Assembly (NCBI GenBank): GCA_963621975.1
Contig: CAVFGI010000005.1
Location: 5,077 to 69,076 of the forward strand
Direction of reading: 5' to 3'
DNA from: UBA9732 sp963621975
GTDB taxonomy: Bacteria; Spirochaetota; Spirochaetia; Sphaerochaetales; Sphaerochaetaceae
DNA length: 64,000 nt
Position 1 is the stretch's first letter; the number at the start of each line of letters is the position of its first letter. Shown here in pieces: positions 43,135 through 51,132 of this stretch. Below the pieces are notes generated by a model that was not told where the DNA came from, searched no databases, and was given only the letters and a program-made list of their open reading frames with translations. The position numbers were made by a program, and so were the translations under genes.

Positions 43135-44856
43135 ATGGTTGATTTGAAGGCAAAACCCTTTTGTTTGGACAATACTGCAATCAAATGGGTTGAAGATACT
43201 ATTGCAAAAATGACATTAGAAGAGAAGATTGGACAGCTTTTTATTGGCATGAACTATCTTCATACAAAAGAGCACTATGACAATATGATTAATAAATATC
43301 ATATCAGTGCTATTAGATGGCAGGGTGGTACTCTTTCTGAAGTCTATGATCAGAACAAATATTATCAGGATAATAGTAAAATTCCTATTTTGATTGCCGC
43401 TAACTGTGAAGCAGGTGGAAATGGGGCAGTTAAAGAAGGAACGTTAGTTGCAACTCCTGCCGCCTGTGCTGCTTCTAGTCCTGAAGTTGCATATAAGATG
43501 GGCCAAGTTGCAGGAAAAGAAGCTAAGGCTATTGGTTGTAACTGGTCTTTTGCTCCTGTTTCAGATGTTCTTTCTAACTGGAGAAATACCATTGTTAATA
43601 CCAGAGCTTTTGGAGATGATCCTGACACAATTATTGCCTGTGCAACTGCTTACATGAAAGGTATGCACGAAAGTGGCATTGCCTGTTGTACTAAGCACTT
43701 TCCTGGTGATGGTTCTGAGGAACGTGACCAGCATCTTCTTATGGGCTGTAACGATACTAGTGTAGAGCAGTGGGATGCAACATATGGCAAAGTGTACAAA
43801 GCTTTGTTTGACGCCGGTCTTGAAAGTGTTATGGTGGGGCATATTTGTCTTCCTGCCTACAGCAAACTTCTTAGACCTGGAATGAAGGATGAGGATATTA
43901 AACCCGCAACCCTTGCTCCTGAACTTCTACAAGATTTACTACGTGACAAGCTTGGTTTCAATGGTCTTGTTATGACGGATGCTTCCCACATGGCTGGTCT
44001 TTCTACTATGGCTACAAGGCGTGAACAGGTTGTTGGCGCTATTGCTAGCGGTTGTGATCTTTTCCTCTATTTTAATATTCCAGATGAAGATTTTGGTTAC
44101 ATGATGGATGGTTACAAGTCTGGCATTATCACTGAAGAACGTCTAAGCGATGCCCTTCACAGGATTCTTGGGCTTAAGGCTAAGGTTGGTCTTAACAAGC
44201 TTGTTTTTCCTCCAAAAGAAGGTCTTAGCATTGTTGGCTGTCCTGAGCATCATGAGGTTGCTTCTTGGTGTGCAAATGAGGCTGTCACATTAGTTAAAGA
44301 TACTCAGAAGGCTATTCCAGTTGATGTGAGTAAGAAAAATCGGTGTAAATTATATTTCATTGAAAGTGCTCCAATCTCGCTTTTGGATGGCACAGATAAG
44401 ACCAAAAAGATTGTGGTGGAAGAGCTTGAGAGGGCCGGTTTTGAGGTCACCTGCCATACAGATTACTATGAGATGGAGTGTGAAAAGCAGGACGTGATGA
44501 ACCGTTTTCGCATTATACAAACTGAGAGTGTAGAAGAATTTAAGAAGAAGTATGATGTTGTGTTTATGTTCATAAATATGAAGGGCTATGCCCAGGAAAA
44601 CAACGTGCGGGTGAAGTGGTCTGCTTCTCATTCAAACGAGCTTCCTTGGTTTGTTAGAGAGGTCCCAACAATTGGCGTATCCTTGAACTACACGAACCAT
44701 CTGATTGATGTTCCTATGCTTAAAACTTTCATCAATGCTTATGCTCCTACTAGAGAGTACATTAGAGCTGCTATTGAAAAGGTTATTGGTAAGAGCGAGT
44801 TCAAAGGCAAGGCCAACGACCTTGTTTGGTGTGGTCGTTGGGAAACTAGACTTTAG
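43135..44856 (+). CDS. Glycoside hydrolase family 3, NagZ-like beta-N-acetylhexosaminidase
   Basis: Cytoplasmic hydrolase without a signal peptide, 573 residues. The TIM barrel contains CCTKHFPGDGSEERDQHLL near 184-202, in which D198 and H200 match the Asp-His general acid-base dyad specific for NagZ-type N-acetylglucosaminidases, and VMTDASHMAGL with nucleophile D282. A C-terminal alpha-beta domain spans about 390-573. GGGAG precedes the ATG at 43135. Its place after an ABC sugar importer and before a phosphatase suggests that it cleaves an imported N-acetylglucosamine-containing disaccharide or muropeptide. A beta-glucosidase activity is less likely given the dyad. Confidence 0.88.
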   Translation: MVDLKAKPFCLDNTAIKWVEDTIAKMTLEEKIGQLFIGMNYLHTKEHYDNMINKYHISAIRWQGGTLSEVYDQNKYYQDNSKIPILIAANCEAGGNGAVKEGTLVATPAACAASSPEVAYKMGQVAGKEAKAIGCNWSFAPVSDVLSNWRNTIVNTRAFGDDPDTIIACATAYMKGMHESGIACCTKHFPGDGSEERDQHLLMGCNDTSVEQWDATYGKVYKALFDAGLESVMVGHICLPAYSKLLRPGMKDEDIKPATLAPELLQDLLRDKLGFNGLVMTDASHMAGLSTMATRREQVVGAIASGCDLFLYFNIPDEDFGYMMDGYKSGIITEERLSDALHRILGLKAKVGLNKLVFPPKEGLSIVGCPEHHEVASWCANEAVTLVKDTQKAIPVDVSKKNRCKLYFIESAPISLLDGTDKTKKIVVEELERAGFEVTCHTDYYEMECEKQDVMNRFRIIQTESVEEFKKKYDVVFMFINMKGYAQENNVRVKWSASHSNELPWFVREVPTIGVSLNYTNHLIDVPMLKTFINAYAPTREYIRAAIEKVIGKSEFKGKANDLVWCGRWETRL

Positions 44857-44876
44857 TTTTTGAGTCTTTTTGAAAG

Positions 44877-44911
44877 GAATCAAGGTGGAATTCAAGGTGG
44901 AATTCGAGGGG
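44877..44911 (+). repeat. 12-bp tandem repeat GAATTCAAGGTG, three units
   Basis: Units at 44877-44887 (one base short), 44888-44899 and 44900-44911 (diverged to GAATTCGAGGGG). The last unit supplies the GAGGGG ribosome-binding site of the next gene, so unit number could tune its expression. Confidence 0.85.
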
Positions 44912-44916
44912 TTTTT

Positions 44917-45798
44917 ATGGCCAATATTTTAAAAGACATGGAAAAAAAGCACGATTTTCTTGTTTGTGTGGACTCCGATGGTTGTGTCTTTGACAACATG
45001 GAACTTAAACACAAGGAATGTTTCTGTCCTGCAACTGTTAATGTATGGGGCCTTCAGGGTGTTTCAAGATACGCAAGAGAATGTGCTGAATTTGTCAATT
45101 TATATTCTTCAAGTAGGGGAACTAATCGCTTTCCTGCATTGGTTCGCACTCTGGAGCTACTGTACCAGAGACCTGAAGTAATCTCTAGAGGTTATAAAAT
45201 GCCTGATCTTACTCCGTTAAAAGAGTGGATTGCTAATACTAAGGTTCTCAGTGCTGCTGCTATTGAAGAGTATGCCAAAGAAAACCCCAATATGCCAGAA
45301 GTTCTTAAAACTGCTGCTAGATGGTCTAAAGAGGTTGACGAGAATATTGAGCGTATTGTTCATGGCATTGTTCCTTTCCCAAGTGTTAAGGCTACTTTGT
45401 CCTATCTTGGTACCTTCGCTGACGTGGTTGTTGTTTCTGCTACTCCTCACGAGGCTCTTTACAGAGAATGGCAGTCTTGTGGCCTTACAGACTATGTTAC
45501 CGTGGTTGCCGGTCAAGAACTTGGTACAAAAGCTCAATGCATTAAAACTGCTATGACAGGTAGGTATGATAAGGATCACGTTCTTAAGATTGGCGATGCT
45601 CCTGGTGATTATGAAGCAGCTAAAGAGAACGGGGTGTTGTTTTGCCCTATTATTCCTGGTAGTGAGAACGAGAGCTGGGACAGAATTCTTCACAGAGATG
45701 CCAATCTTTTCAAAAACTTGGAGTATGGCTCTAAGGCTATGGAAGAAAATGTGAAAGCATTCTTTAACGTTCTCTTGGACAACCCACCTTGGAAGTAG
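44917..45798 (+). CDS. HAD-superfamily phosphatase
   Basis: Predicted sugar-phosphate or small-molecule phosphatase of 293 residues. HAD motif I is CVDSDGCVFDNM near 17-28 with the nucleophilic Asp, motif II is VVVSATPHEALYREW, and motif IV is KIGDAPGDYEAAKENG. A large helical cap (about 40-170) lies between motifs I and II, similar to the class I beta-phosphoglucomutase/phosphonatase group but larger. The start is ATG 44917, directly after the GAATTC tandem repeat. As the last gene of the sugar locus it may dephosphorylate a product of the pathway; the substrate is unknown. Confidence 0.87.
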   Translation: MANILKDMEKKHDFLVCVDSDGCVFDNMELKHKECFCPATVNVWGLQGVSRYARECAEFVNLYSSSRGTNRFPALVRTLELLYQRPEVISRGYKMPDLTPLKEWIANTKVLSAAAIEEYAKENPNMPEVLKTAARWSKEVDENIERIVHGIVPFPSVKATLSYLGTFADVVVVSATPHEALYREWQSCGLTDYVTVVAGQELGTKAQCIKTAMTGRYDKDHVLKIGDAPGDYEAAKENGVLFCPIIPGSENESWDRILHRDANLFKNLEYGSKAMEENVKAFFNVLLDNPPWK

Positions 45799-45861
45799 TT
45801 TAACTTTAACCCTTTAATTCACTTTAATTTGACATAAATTCAAAACTCGTCAAGAAAACTA

Positions 45862-45890
45862 TTGCAAACACTTTACTACTCTGATATATT
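45862..45890 (+). promoter_or_regulatory. Promoter of the acyl-CoA ligase gene
   Basis: TTGCAA (45862-45867), 17 bases and TATATT (45885-45890). A leader of about 35 bases carries GGAGAA before the ATG at 45932. Confidence 0.6.
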
Positions 45891-45931
45891 CATAATGTTT
45901 GTATTCTATTAATTATATGGAGAATAAAAAT

Positions 45932-47668
45932 ATGGGCAAAAAACATAACCCAATTCCATGGGATTTCTTGGATAACTACAGAGGAAAGTATTTTGAAGGT
46001 GATTGGCCAACCTTGGGTCAGATGTTTGACATAACAGAAGCTAGATGGGGATCAAGAAAGTGCTTTGAAGCTTTCTCTCCAAAACATCTTGTTTTTACTT
46101 ATACAGAGGCAAAAGCCCAAATCAACAAGCTTGCTTCTTGGATTTACTCACAGGGCATTCGCAAGGGCGACCGCGTTGCAGTAACCGGAAAAAACAGTCC
46201 AGAATGGGCCTTAGCCTACATGTCAATTGTCTACATGGGTGCAATTGTTGTGCCAGTTGACTATTCACTCTCAGATGCCGAGATCCAGCATCTCATTGAT
46301 TTTGTTGAAGTTAAGGCCATCTTTGTTGACGGCGAACGCATTGACAGAATTGGCAAAGACAAGGACTATCTCTTTAAGGTCAGCCTTGAAGAGAAGGGCT
46401 TTGAGGACAACTACATTCTCAACCTCCCAGATGTAGGCCAGCAGCCATTTGAAAAGCCAGTTGCAACCGATTTAGCAGCTTTCCTCTTCACCAGTGGCAC
46501 TACAGGCACTCCAAAGGCCGTCATGCTCACACATCAGAACCTCACAGGCGACTGCTACTCTGCACAAAGTCAGATGAATATTTATGAGACCGATGTCTTC
46601 TACGCTATTCTCCCAATTCACCATGCTTATACTATGTTGGCCGTTTTCATTGAGGCAATGTCCGTTGGTGCAAACGTTGTCTTTGGAAAGCGTCTTATCA
46701 TCAAGCAAATCTTCAAGGAAATGAAAGAAGGTGGAGTCACCATGTTCCTTGCCGTTCCAATGCTTTACAACAAACTCATTTCTGCCATGATGAAGGGAGT
46801 AGAAGAGAAGGGAAAATTTGTAAGTGGTTTAATCCATGCAATGATGGCTTTCTCTGGCTTTGTAAAGAAAGTATTCAAGGTTAACATTGGAAAGAAGATG
46901 TTTAAGTTCCTTCTTAAGAAAGTATCTCTTGATACTAACAGAATTTGTATCTCTGGTGGTGGACCACTTCCAGCTTCTACTTTCAAACAGTTCAACCAAC
47001 TTGGTATTGATTTCGTCCAAGGTTACGGCTTAACAGAAACTAGCCCAATTATCACGCTCAACCCAACATTTGATTACGAAGAAACAAGTATTGGTAAAGT
47101 TATTGCTAATACAGAGGTTGATTTCAGAGACGTAGACGAGCAGGGTAATGGCGAAATTTGCGTTCGTGGCTTGATTGTCATGAAGGGCTACTACAACAAC
47201 CCAGAAGCAACCGCTGAAATTATGACTGATGATGGTTGGCTCAGAACAGGAGATATTGGTTACAAAGATGACCGCGGTTTTGTCTATCTCACTGGTCGTG
47301 CAAAGAACATTATTGTTACTGATGGTGGTAAGAACGTCTTCCCAGAAGAGATTGAAGATCACTTCCAGCTTTATTACGATATTGACCAGATTTGTGTCAT
47401 GGGTTATGTTCTTGATGCTGACATGAAGGTTGAGGGTGTATGTGCTCTTATTTATCCATCTCAGGATTGTTCTAAGGCTATTACAGACAAAGCTCAAATG
47501 CAGAAGCATATGGAAGAAATTGTTGAAGAAGTCAACAAGGACCTTCTTCCATACAAGAGAATTAGAAAGGTATTTGTTATTGACGAACCTATGGAAATGA
47601 CTTCAACAAAGAAGATCAAGAGATTCGTTGTTGCTAACAAGTACAAGGAGATGGTTAATGCAAAGTAG
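45932..47668 (+). CDS. AMP-dependent acyl-CoA/acid ligase
   Basis: Adenylate-forming enzyme of the ANL superfamily, most like long-chain fatty acyl-CoA synthetases. The AMP-binding P-loop is FLFTSGTTGTPKAVML near 185-200. The motif YGLTETSP lies near 367, and the hinge region GWLRTGDIGYKDDRGF near 437 is followed by GRAKNIIVTDGGKNVFPEEI with the C-terminal catalytic Lys region. It has 578 residues from ATG 45932, chosen because the ribosome-binding site GGAGAA overlaps the earlier in-frame ATG. It probably activates exogenous fatty acids for membrane lipid synthesis. yhbY overlaps its 3' end. Confidence 0.9.
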   Translation: MGKKHNPIPWDFLDNYRGKYFEGDWPTLGQMFDITEARWGSRKCFEAFSPKHLVFTYTEAKAQINKLASWIYSQGIRKGDRVAVTGKNSPEWALAYMSIVYMGAIVVPVDYSLSDAEIQHLIDFVEVKAIFVDGERIDRIGKDKDYLFKVSLEEKGFEDNYILNLPDVGQQPFEKPVATDLAAFLFTSGTTGTPKAVMLTHQNLTGDCYSAQSQMNIYETDVFYAILPIHHAYTMLAVFIEAMSVGANVVFGKRLIIKQIFKEMKEGGVTMFLAVPMLYNKLISAMMKGVEEKGKFVSGLIHAMMAFSGFVKKVFKVNIGKKMFKFLLKKVSLDTNRICISGGGPLPASTFKQFNQLGIDFVQGYGLTETSPIITLNPTFDYEETSIGKVIANTEVDFRDVDEQGNGEICVRGLIVMKGYYNNPEATAEIMTDDGWLRTGDIGYKDDRGFVYLTGRAKNIIVTDGGKNVFPEEIEDHFQLYYDIDQICVMGYVLDADMKVEGVCALIYPSQDCSKAITDKAQMQKHMEEIVEEVNKDLLPYKRIRKVFVIDEPMEMTSTKKIKRFVVANKYKEMVNAK

Positions 47669-47924
47669 CTTCAGAGCTAGTCTTAGAAGCAAAGCTCAAA
47701 CGTTAGATCCTGTCGTCATGGTTGGCCATGGCGGCATATCTGACGGTGTTATTTCTGCCTTGGATGAGGCACTTACCAGCCACGAATTGGTCAAGGTCCG
47801 CTTTCAGGACTTCAAAGACCAAGTGAAAATTCTGGCTAATCAATTGGCTAATGCAACTGGTTCAGATCTTGTAGCAACAACGGGCTTCACCGCTGTTTAC
47901 TACCGCAAAAATGAGGCAAAATAA
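47658..47924 (+). CDS. yhbY: Ribosome-assembly RNA-binding protein YhbY
   Basis: CRM/YhbY-domain protein of 88 residues that associates with pre-50S particles. It has LRSKAQTLDPVVMVGHGGIS near 9-28, then VKVRFQD and the C-terminal GFTAVYYRKN strand, all typical of the family. The ATG at 47658 has AAGGAG in place and overlaps the end of the ligase gene by 11 bases. Confidence 0.93.
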   Translation: MQSSFRASLRSKAQTLDPVVMVGHGGISDGVISALDEALTSHELVKVRFQDFKDQVKILANQLANATGSDLVATTGFTAVYYRKNEAK

Positions 47925-47995
47925 GGATTTGACAAAAAAAAGTTTGCACTAGTTGACAAAAGTAAGATGTTTATTGTAACTTTCAATAGTTACTT

Positions 47996-48069
47996 GGGAT
48001 CTTGGTGAAGCTGGTTATCACGCCACCCTGTCACGGTGGAGGCCACGGGTTCGAGCCCCGTAGATCTCG
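47996..48069 (+). tRNA. tRNA-Asp (anticodon GTC), likely integration site
   Basis: All stems fold: acceptor GGGATCT/AGATCTC (one G-T), D stem GTGA/TCAC, anticodon stem CCACC/GGTGG with loop CTGTCAC giving GTC, T stem ACGGG/CCCGT with loop TTCGAGC, discriminator G. There is no encoded CCA. A TTGACA lies at 47953-47958. The tyrosine recombinase gene begins 177 bases downstream in the same direction, so the 3' end of this gene is the probable attL core. Confidence 0.96.
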
Positions 48070-48075
48070 TAGTGT

Positions 48076-48113
48076 AAAGCCTTGTAATGTAACAAATTAC
48101 GAGGCTTTTATTT
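48076..48113 (+). terminator. Terminator after tRNA-Asp
   Basis: AAAGCCTTGTAAT (48076-48088) pairs with ATTACGAGGCTTT (48096-48108), one mismatch, 7-base loop, followed by TATTTTT. Confidence 0.8.
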
Positions 48114-48245
48114 TTGTTATAGACCCCTTCAACACCCTTATGTGTCAAGTCCATGTGCCAAGTAAAAAAAAGATAACTGAATAGAAGAATTATTCTTACT
48201 TTGAAAAATTTGGGTAAAAAGTTCCGTTGCCGTACAATTTAGGTA

Positions 48246-49694
48246 ATGAAAAATACTAATATTCAATTATCTACAGATGAAAACGCTAAGCAGAATCCTC
48301 AAAAAGGAGCTGTCATGGGCAAAAGCAGGGCAAAAAGAACTACAACCAATTGTGAGCTCTTTAGTCTTTATCCATCACCAGATGGAAAGTTTTGGAAATG
48401 GTTCAGATTTAACTCCCAAAAGAATCGTGGTGGAAAAAAGGATATTGCTTTAATCGCAAGAAAAGCCGGCTTTATTATCAACGAACCAATTACCAATGTA
48501 CTTGATGCAAGAATGTACGTTGAGACTGCTATTGAGAAAGGACTCTTGCAGGTTCCTGGTTCAGATCCATTAGACGGAATGAAAAACGCGTACAATATTA
48601 AACTTAGAAACTTTGTAATTAAGATGATGGATCCTGAAGGAGAGCTTTTTAATTGGCTACAAGGAGACCCTAAAACAAAAATCGGTATCCGCCGTTTTAA
48701 GTCCTATGCCTCCTCTTTTAGGCTTCATGGCTATGGTGCACTTCCTGATAACTTAAAACTCGTAGAAGCCACACGGGAAGATATTGAGCGTTTTATTAGA
48801 AAAATGAGATCATCTTCCTGTTCCGATGATATTGTTAGCAATTGCTTTCAGTCTGTAAGAAAAGCGTATTTGTACGCAATCAAAGAACTAAAAATAGTTC
48901 GCAATGACCCAACAGAGGGGATAAGAATAACATACACAAGTAATAGCGAAAGAGATCTTCTCAGACCTTATGAGCTAATAGAGTTACTTGAAAACCTTAA
49001 ACAAAAAGCAGAAAACTCAGACGGTAATAAACGCAGTTACGCAAAAAGCATTTATGTAGCCGTAAAGCTAATGATTCATACAGGTATGCGAGAAGGAGAA
49101 GTTAGAGCATTAAGAATTTCAAAAGTAGAAAGGCTCCTCAGCGACAAAAAAGAACCTACAAAAATATTCCGCATTAGAGTTGACTCTAGTTGGGAAGAAA
49201 TGACTCAATCCCTTAAGCCTCCAAAGAATGGAAAAGCAAGAGACGTTTTTATTTGGGAAGACCTTGCAAAATTGTTGTTTGACCTTTACGAGGAAAACAA
49301 AAGCCCTACCGGTTTTATTTTCTGTTGCTTAACAAACACCTCAATTCCGCTTGTAAAAAACAATTTCACTGACTATGTATACCCTGCGTTGAAGGAGATA
49401 GGAATATCAAAAGAGAAGAGACTTGAAAGAAAAATTACTATGCATTCTTTTAGGCATTTTTTCATAACTCGCGCAGAGGCTATGTCCTCGTATCTGTGGC
49501 ATAAAGAGATTATGGTAACAACTGGACATGAGACAGAAACAGCACACTCTGTGTATATGCAATACAGCTTTATTGCGGCCTATTATATGGCTTGTCTTTC
49601 ACGAGATTTGCTTAAAGAAGACAACCTAAAAGAGATTTATCAAGATGCAATTGTAGAGGCGGGAACGCCATTATTTGATAAGATGGAGGAATAA
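48246..49694 (+). CDS. Tyrosine recombinase (integrase) of the element
   Basis: Site-specific recombinase of 482 residues, unusually long. The catalytic set is visible: Arg282 in TGMREGEVRAL, His400 and Arg403 in HSFRHFF, His428 in TTGHETETA and the nucleophile Tyr437 in VYMQYS. The core-binding SAM-like domain spans about 110-240. The first 90 residues contain an AP2-like or arm-binding segment (FSLYPSPDGKFWKWFRF). An alternative start is the ATG at 48315, which has an AAAAAGGAG upstream and would shorten the protein by 23 residues. It acts on the adjacent tRNA-Asp att site. Confidence 0.92.
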   Translation: MKNTNIQLSTDENAKQNPQKGAVMGKSRAKRTTTNCELFSLYPSPDGKFWKWFRFNSQKNRGGKKDIALIARKAGFIINEPITNVLDARMYVETAIEKGLLQVPGSDPLDGMKNAYNIKLRNFVIKMMDPEGELFNWLQGDPKTKIGIRRFKSYASSFRLHGYGALPDNLKLVEATREDIERFIRKMRSSSCSDDIVSNCFQSVRKAYLYAIKELKIVRNDPTEGIRITYTSNSERDLLRPYELIELLENLKQKAENSDGNKRSYAKSIYVAVKLMIHTGMREGEVRALRISKVERLLSDKKEPTKIFRIRVDSSWEEMTQSLKPPKNGKARDVFIWEDLAKLLFDLYEENKSPTGFIFCCLTNTSIPLVKNNFTDYVYPALKEIGISKEKRLERKITMHSFRHFFITRAEAMSSYLWHKEIMVTTGHETETAHSVYMQYSFIAAYYMACLSRDLLKEDNLKEIYQDAIVEAGTPLFDKMEE

Positions 49695-49698
49695 TTTT

Positions 49699-49896
49699 AT
49701 GTCAAAGAAACCTTTCATAAGTTATTCAGAAGCGGCAGAAATTTTAGGCATAAAGATGACTACACTTTACACCTACATTTGGCAAAGAAAACTTGTTCCA
49801 ATCAAGAGACCAGGATGGAAATCTGTCTTTAACAGAGACTACATAATGGCCATTGCATATGGTACTTCTTGGGAAGAAGAAAACCAAAAAAGTTAA
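49699..49896 (+). CDS. Excisionase-like helix-turn-helix protein 1, 65 aa
   Basis: MerR/HTH_17-type winged-helix protein: SYSEAAEILGIKMTTLYTYI followed by RKLVPIKRPGWKSVFNRDYI. Such proteins bend DNA at att sites or act as small repressors. GGAGG within the last codons of the integrase gene drives it, and it starts 4 bases after the integrase stop, so integrase and excisionase are one operon. It has a close paralogue at 51745 with the same plan. Confidence 0.88.
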   Translation: MSKKPFISYSEAAEILGIKMTTLYTYIWQRKLVPIKRPGWKSVFNRDYIMAIAYGTSWEEENQKS

Positions 49897-49924
49897 GAAT
49901 TAAAACAGACTTTTTTCTTCCTAA

Positions 49925-49963
49925 TCTCTAGCCTCTTTCTTAAGGGGGCTAGAGACAGTTTTT
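49925..49963 (+). terminator. Terminator of the integrase-excisionase operon
   Basis: TCTCTAGCC (49925-49933) and GGCTAGAGA (49947-49955) form a perfect 9-bp stem with a 13-base loop, followed by CAGTTTTT. Confidence 0.85.
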
Positions 49964-50083
49964 GCTTAAAAAAAACAATCTTTTTCCAGGTCAAAAAAAT
50001 GCTGTTTTTTGGTTCATTTTTATCATCTCAAAAAGGGTTTTTTTTATCCAAATTTTACAGCCATTTTTGAGGCAAAAAACAAA

Positions 50084-50423
50084 AACGCAGTTTTAACACG
50101 CAAGTTCTTTTAACAAAAAGAATTATACGCAAAAAATGTTCTTTGTTTTAACACTACCACCTAGTGTTAAAACGAGTATTTATTTGCAGAATAAAGAATT
50201 AAAAAGCAATTTTAGCCCAATTTTATGCAATTTTTTAACAAAATTTACATGCTTCTTAAAAAAACGCCGTTTTTTAACATGCAAGTCTATGTATTGCAAG
50301 CAATTATATACCAAAAAATAAGCGGTTTTTAACACAGCCGTTTTTTGTTAAATCGTTTAATTTCTTTATACAGAACAAAATAGCTTACAAAAAAACGGCA
50401 AAAATATAGTTTTTTTTAACACC
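50084..50423 (+). repeat. Array of T(4-8)AACA motifs
   Basis: Motif copies stand near 50090 (GCAGTTTTAACACGCAAGT), 50145 (TTTTAACACTACC), 50266 (GCCGTTTTTTAACATGCAAG), 50322 (GCGGTTTTTAACACAGCC) and 50409 (AGTTTTTTTTAACACCGC). The first and third share about 20 matching bases, with the GCAAGT tail. Spacings are about 55, 121, 56 and 87 bases. The sequences between copies are unrelated. Confidence 0.6.
50145..50173. repeat. Perfect 12-bp palindrome GTTTTAACACTA...TAGTGTTAAAAC
   Basis: Arms at 50145-50156 and 50162-50173 with loop CCACC. There is no T-run in either direction, so it is more likely a protein-binding or structural site than a terminator. Confidence 0.85.
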
Positions 50424-50552
50424 GCTCTTTTTATCTTGTGGAGACCCTCAAAAAATTACCCTTAAAAAATCGGCCTAAAAACCTCAAAATTTTCCTCATT
50501 TTTTTTGCCCTAATTTTTGCCCCTTTTTTGCCCTTTTTTTTGCCTCTTTTTT

Positions 50553-50588
50553 TCACCTGTTTTCTCACCTGTTTTCTCACCTGTTTTT
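50553..50588 (+). repeat. 12-bp tandem repeat TCACCTGTTTTC, three units
   Basis: Units at 50553-50564, 50565-50576 and 50577-50588 (last base T) in the T-rich region. Confidence 0.9.
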
Positions 50589-50617
50589 GCCACTTATTTT
50601 TGCTCTGTTTTTTTCCC

Positions 50618-50662
50618 AAAAAAAACACCTCTCAAGGCATCTTAAATAAGAGCCAGAGAGGT
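50618..50662 (-). terminator. Terminator of the 124-aa paralogue pair
   Basis: On the minus strand ACCTCTC (50662-50656) pairs with GAGAGGT (50633-50627), with an inner GGC/GCC pair, followed by GTTTTTTTT. Confidence 0.75.
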
Positions 50663-50731
50663 AGCAGATGATAACGAAAATGTAGAGCTTTTATTCTGTT
50701 CAAAAGAGGGAAAAACTTGTTCTGTCAGAGG

Positions 50732-51106
50732 CTATTCTTCATTGTCGTTTTGCGTTTCTATGTGCAAATTTTTAAGCTCAAAAATTGCACTATAATTCTT
50801 TGATTCTACCCTTAACATCACTTTGGACATTATGGTCTCTAATACACAAACAAATCCATCCAATTCCAATTTTACAGAGTCTCCTTCTTTGAAGAAAAGG
50901 TCAAACCCTTGTGCTGTTGGATGCACAAGAAGAGACTTCTTAACGCTCTCTTGTTTCTTCTGTTTGTTAGTTGTGTAAAGATGCAAGACCAAGTCATAAA
51001 GCAAAGCATTTTGCTCTTCTGCGGTAGCATAAATTTCAAAGAAGACATTGGTACATGTGTCCAAACAAAGACCAATTAGATAATTGTTTTTTGAAACTGC
51101 ATTCAT
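50732..51106 (-). CDS. Unknown element protein A, 124 aa
   Basis: I do not recognise this protein. It is 124 residues, not membrane-bound, and ends with an acidic tail. The C-terminal half has a beta-rich pattern (DLFFKEGDSVKLELDGFVCVLET and VMLRVESKNYSAIFELKNL). It has the same length and clear similarity to the neighbour at 51133 (for example EGDSVKLELDGFVCVLE against PGERLSLSLEGYTVCIE), so the two arose by duplication. AGGAGATG precedes the ATG at 51106. A terminator follows the stop. Confidence 0.75.
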   Translation of the reverse strand: MNAVSKNNYLIGLCLDTCTNVFFEIYATAEEQNALLYDLVLHLYTTNKQKKQESVKKSLLVHPTAQGFDLFFKEGDSVKLELDGFVCVLETIMSKVMLRVESKNYSAIFELKNLHIETQNDNEE

Positions 51107-51132
51107 AAAAACATCTCCTGTTAATTCAGATT

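Larger units (their letters stand above)
49897..50731. other. Long non-coding T-rich region with repeats
   Basis: No convincing gene occurs in these 835 bases. They hold the integrase-operon terminator, at least five T(4-8)AACA repeats, a perfect 12-bp palindrome, a 12-bp tandem repeat and the terminator of the opposing gene. The plus strand is strongly T-rich. ORFs in this stretch are low-complexity artefacts. Confidence 0.7.

Noticed and set aside
48002..48184. 60-codon plus-strand ORF
   Set aside because: It reads through the tRNA-Asp gene and its terminator, so it is not a protein gene.
50431..50671. ORFs on both strands encoding a very basic (minus) or very hydrophobic (plus) peptide, superficially like an antimicrobial peptide
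   Set aside because: Both come from the T-rich low-complexity stretch and the 12-bp tandem repeat. The minus frame begins with a GTG inside a terminator and has no ribosome-binding site.
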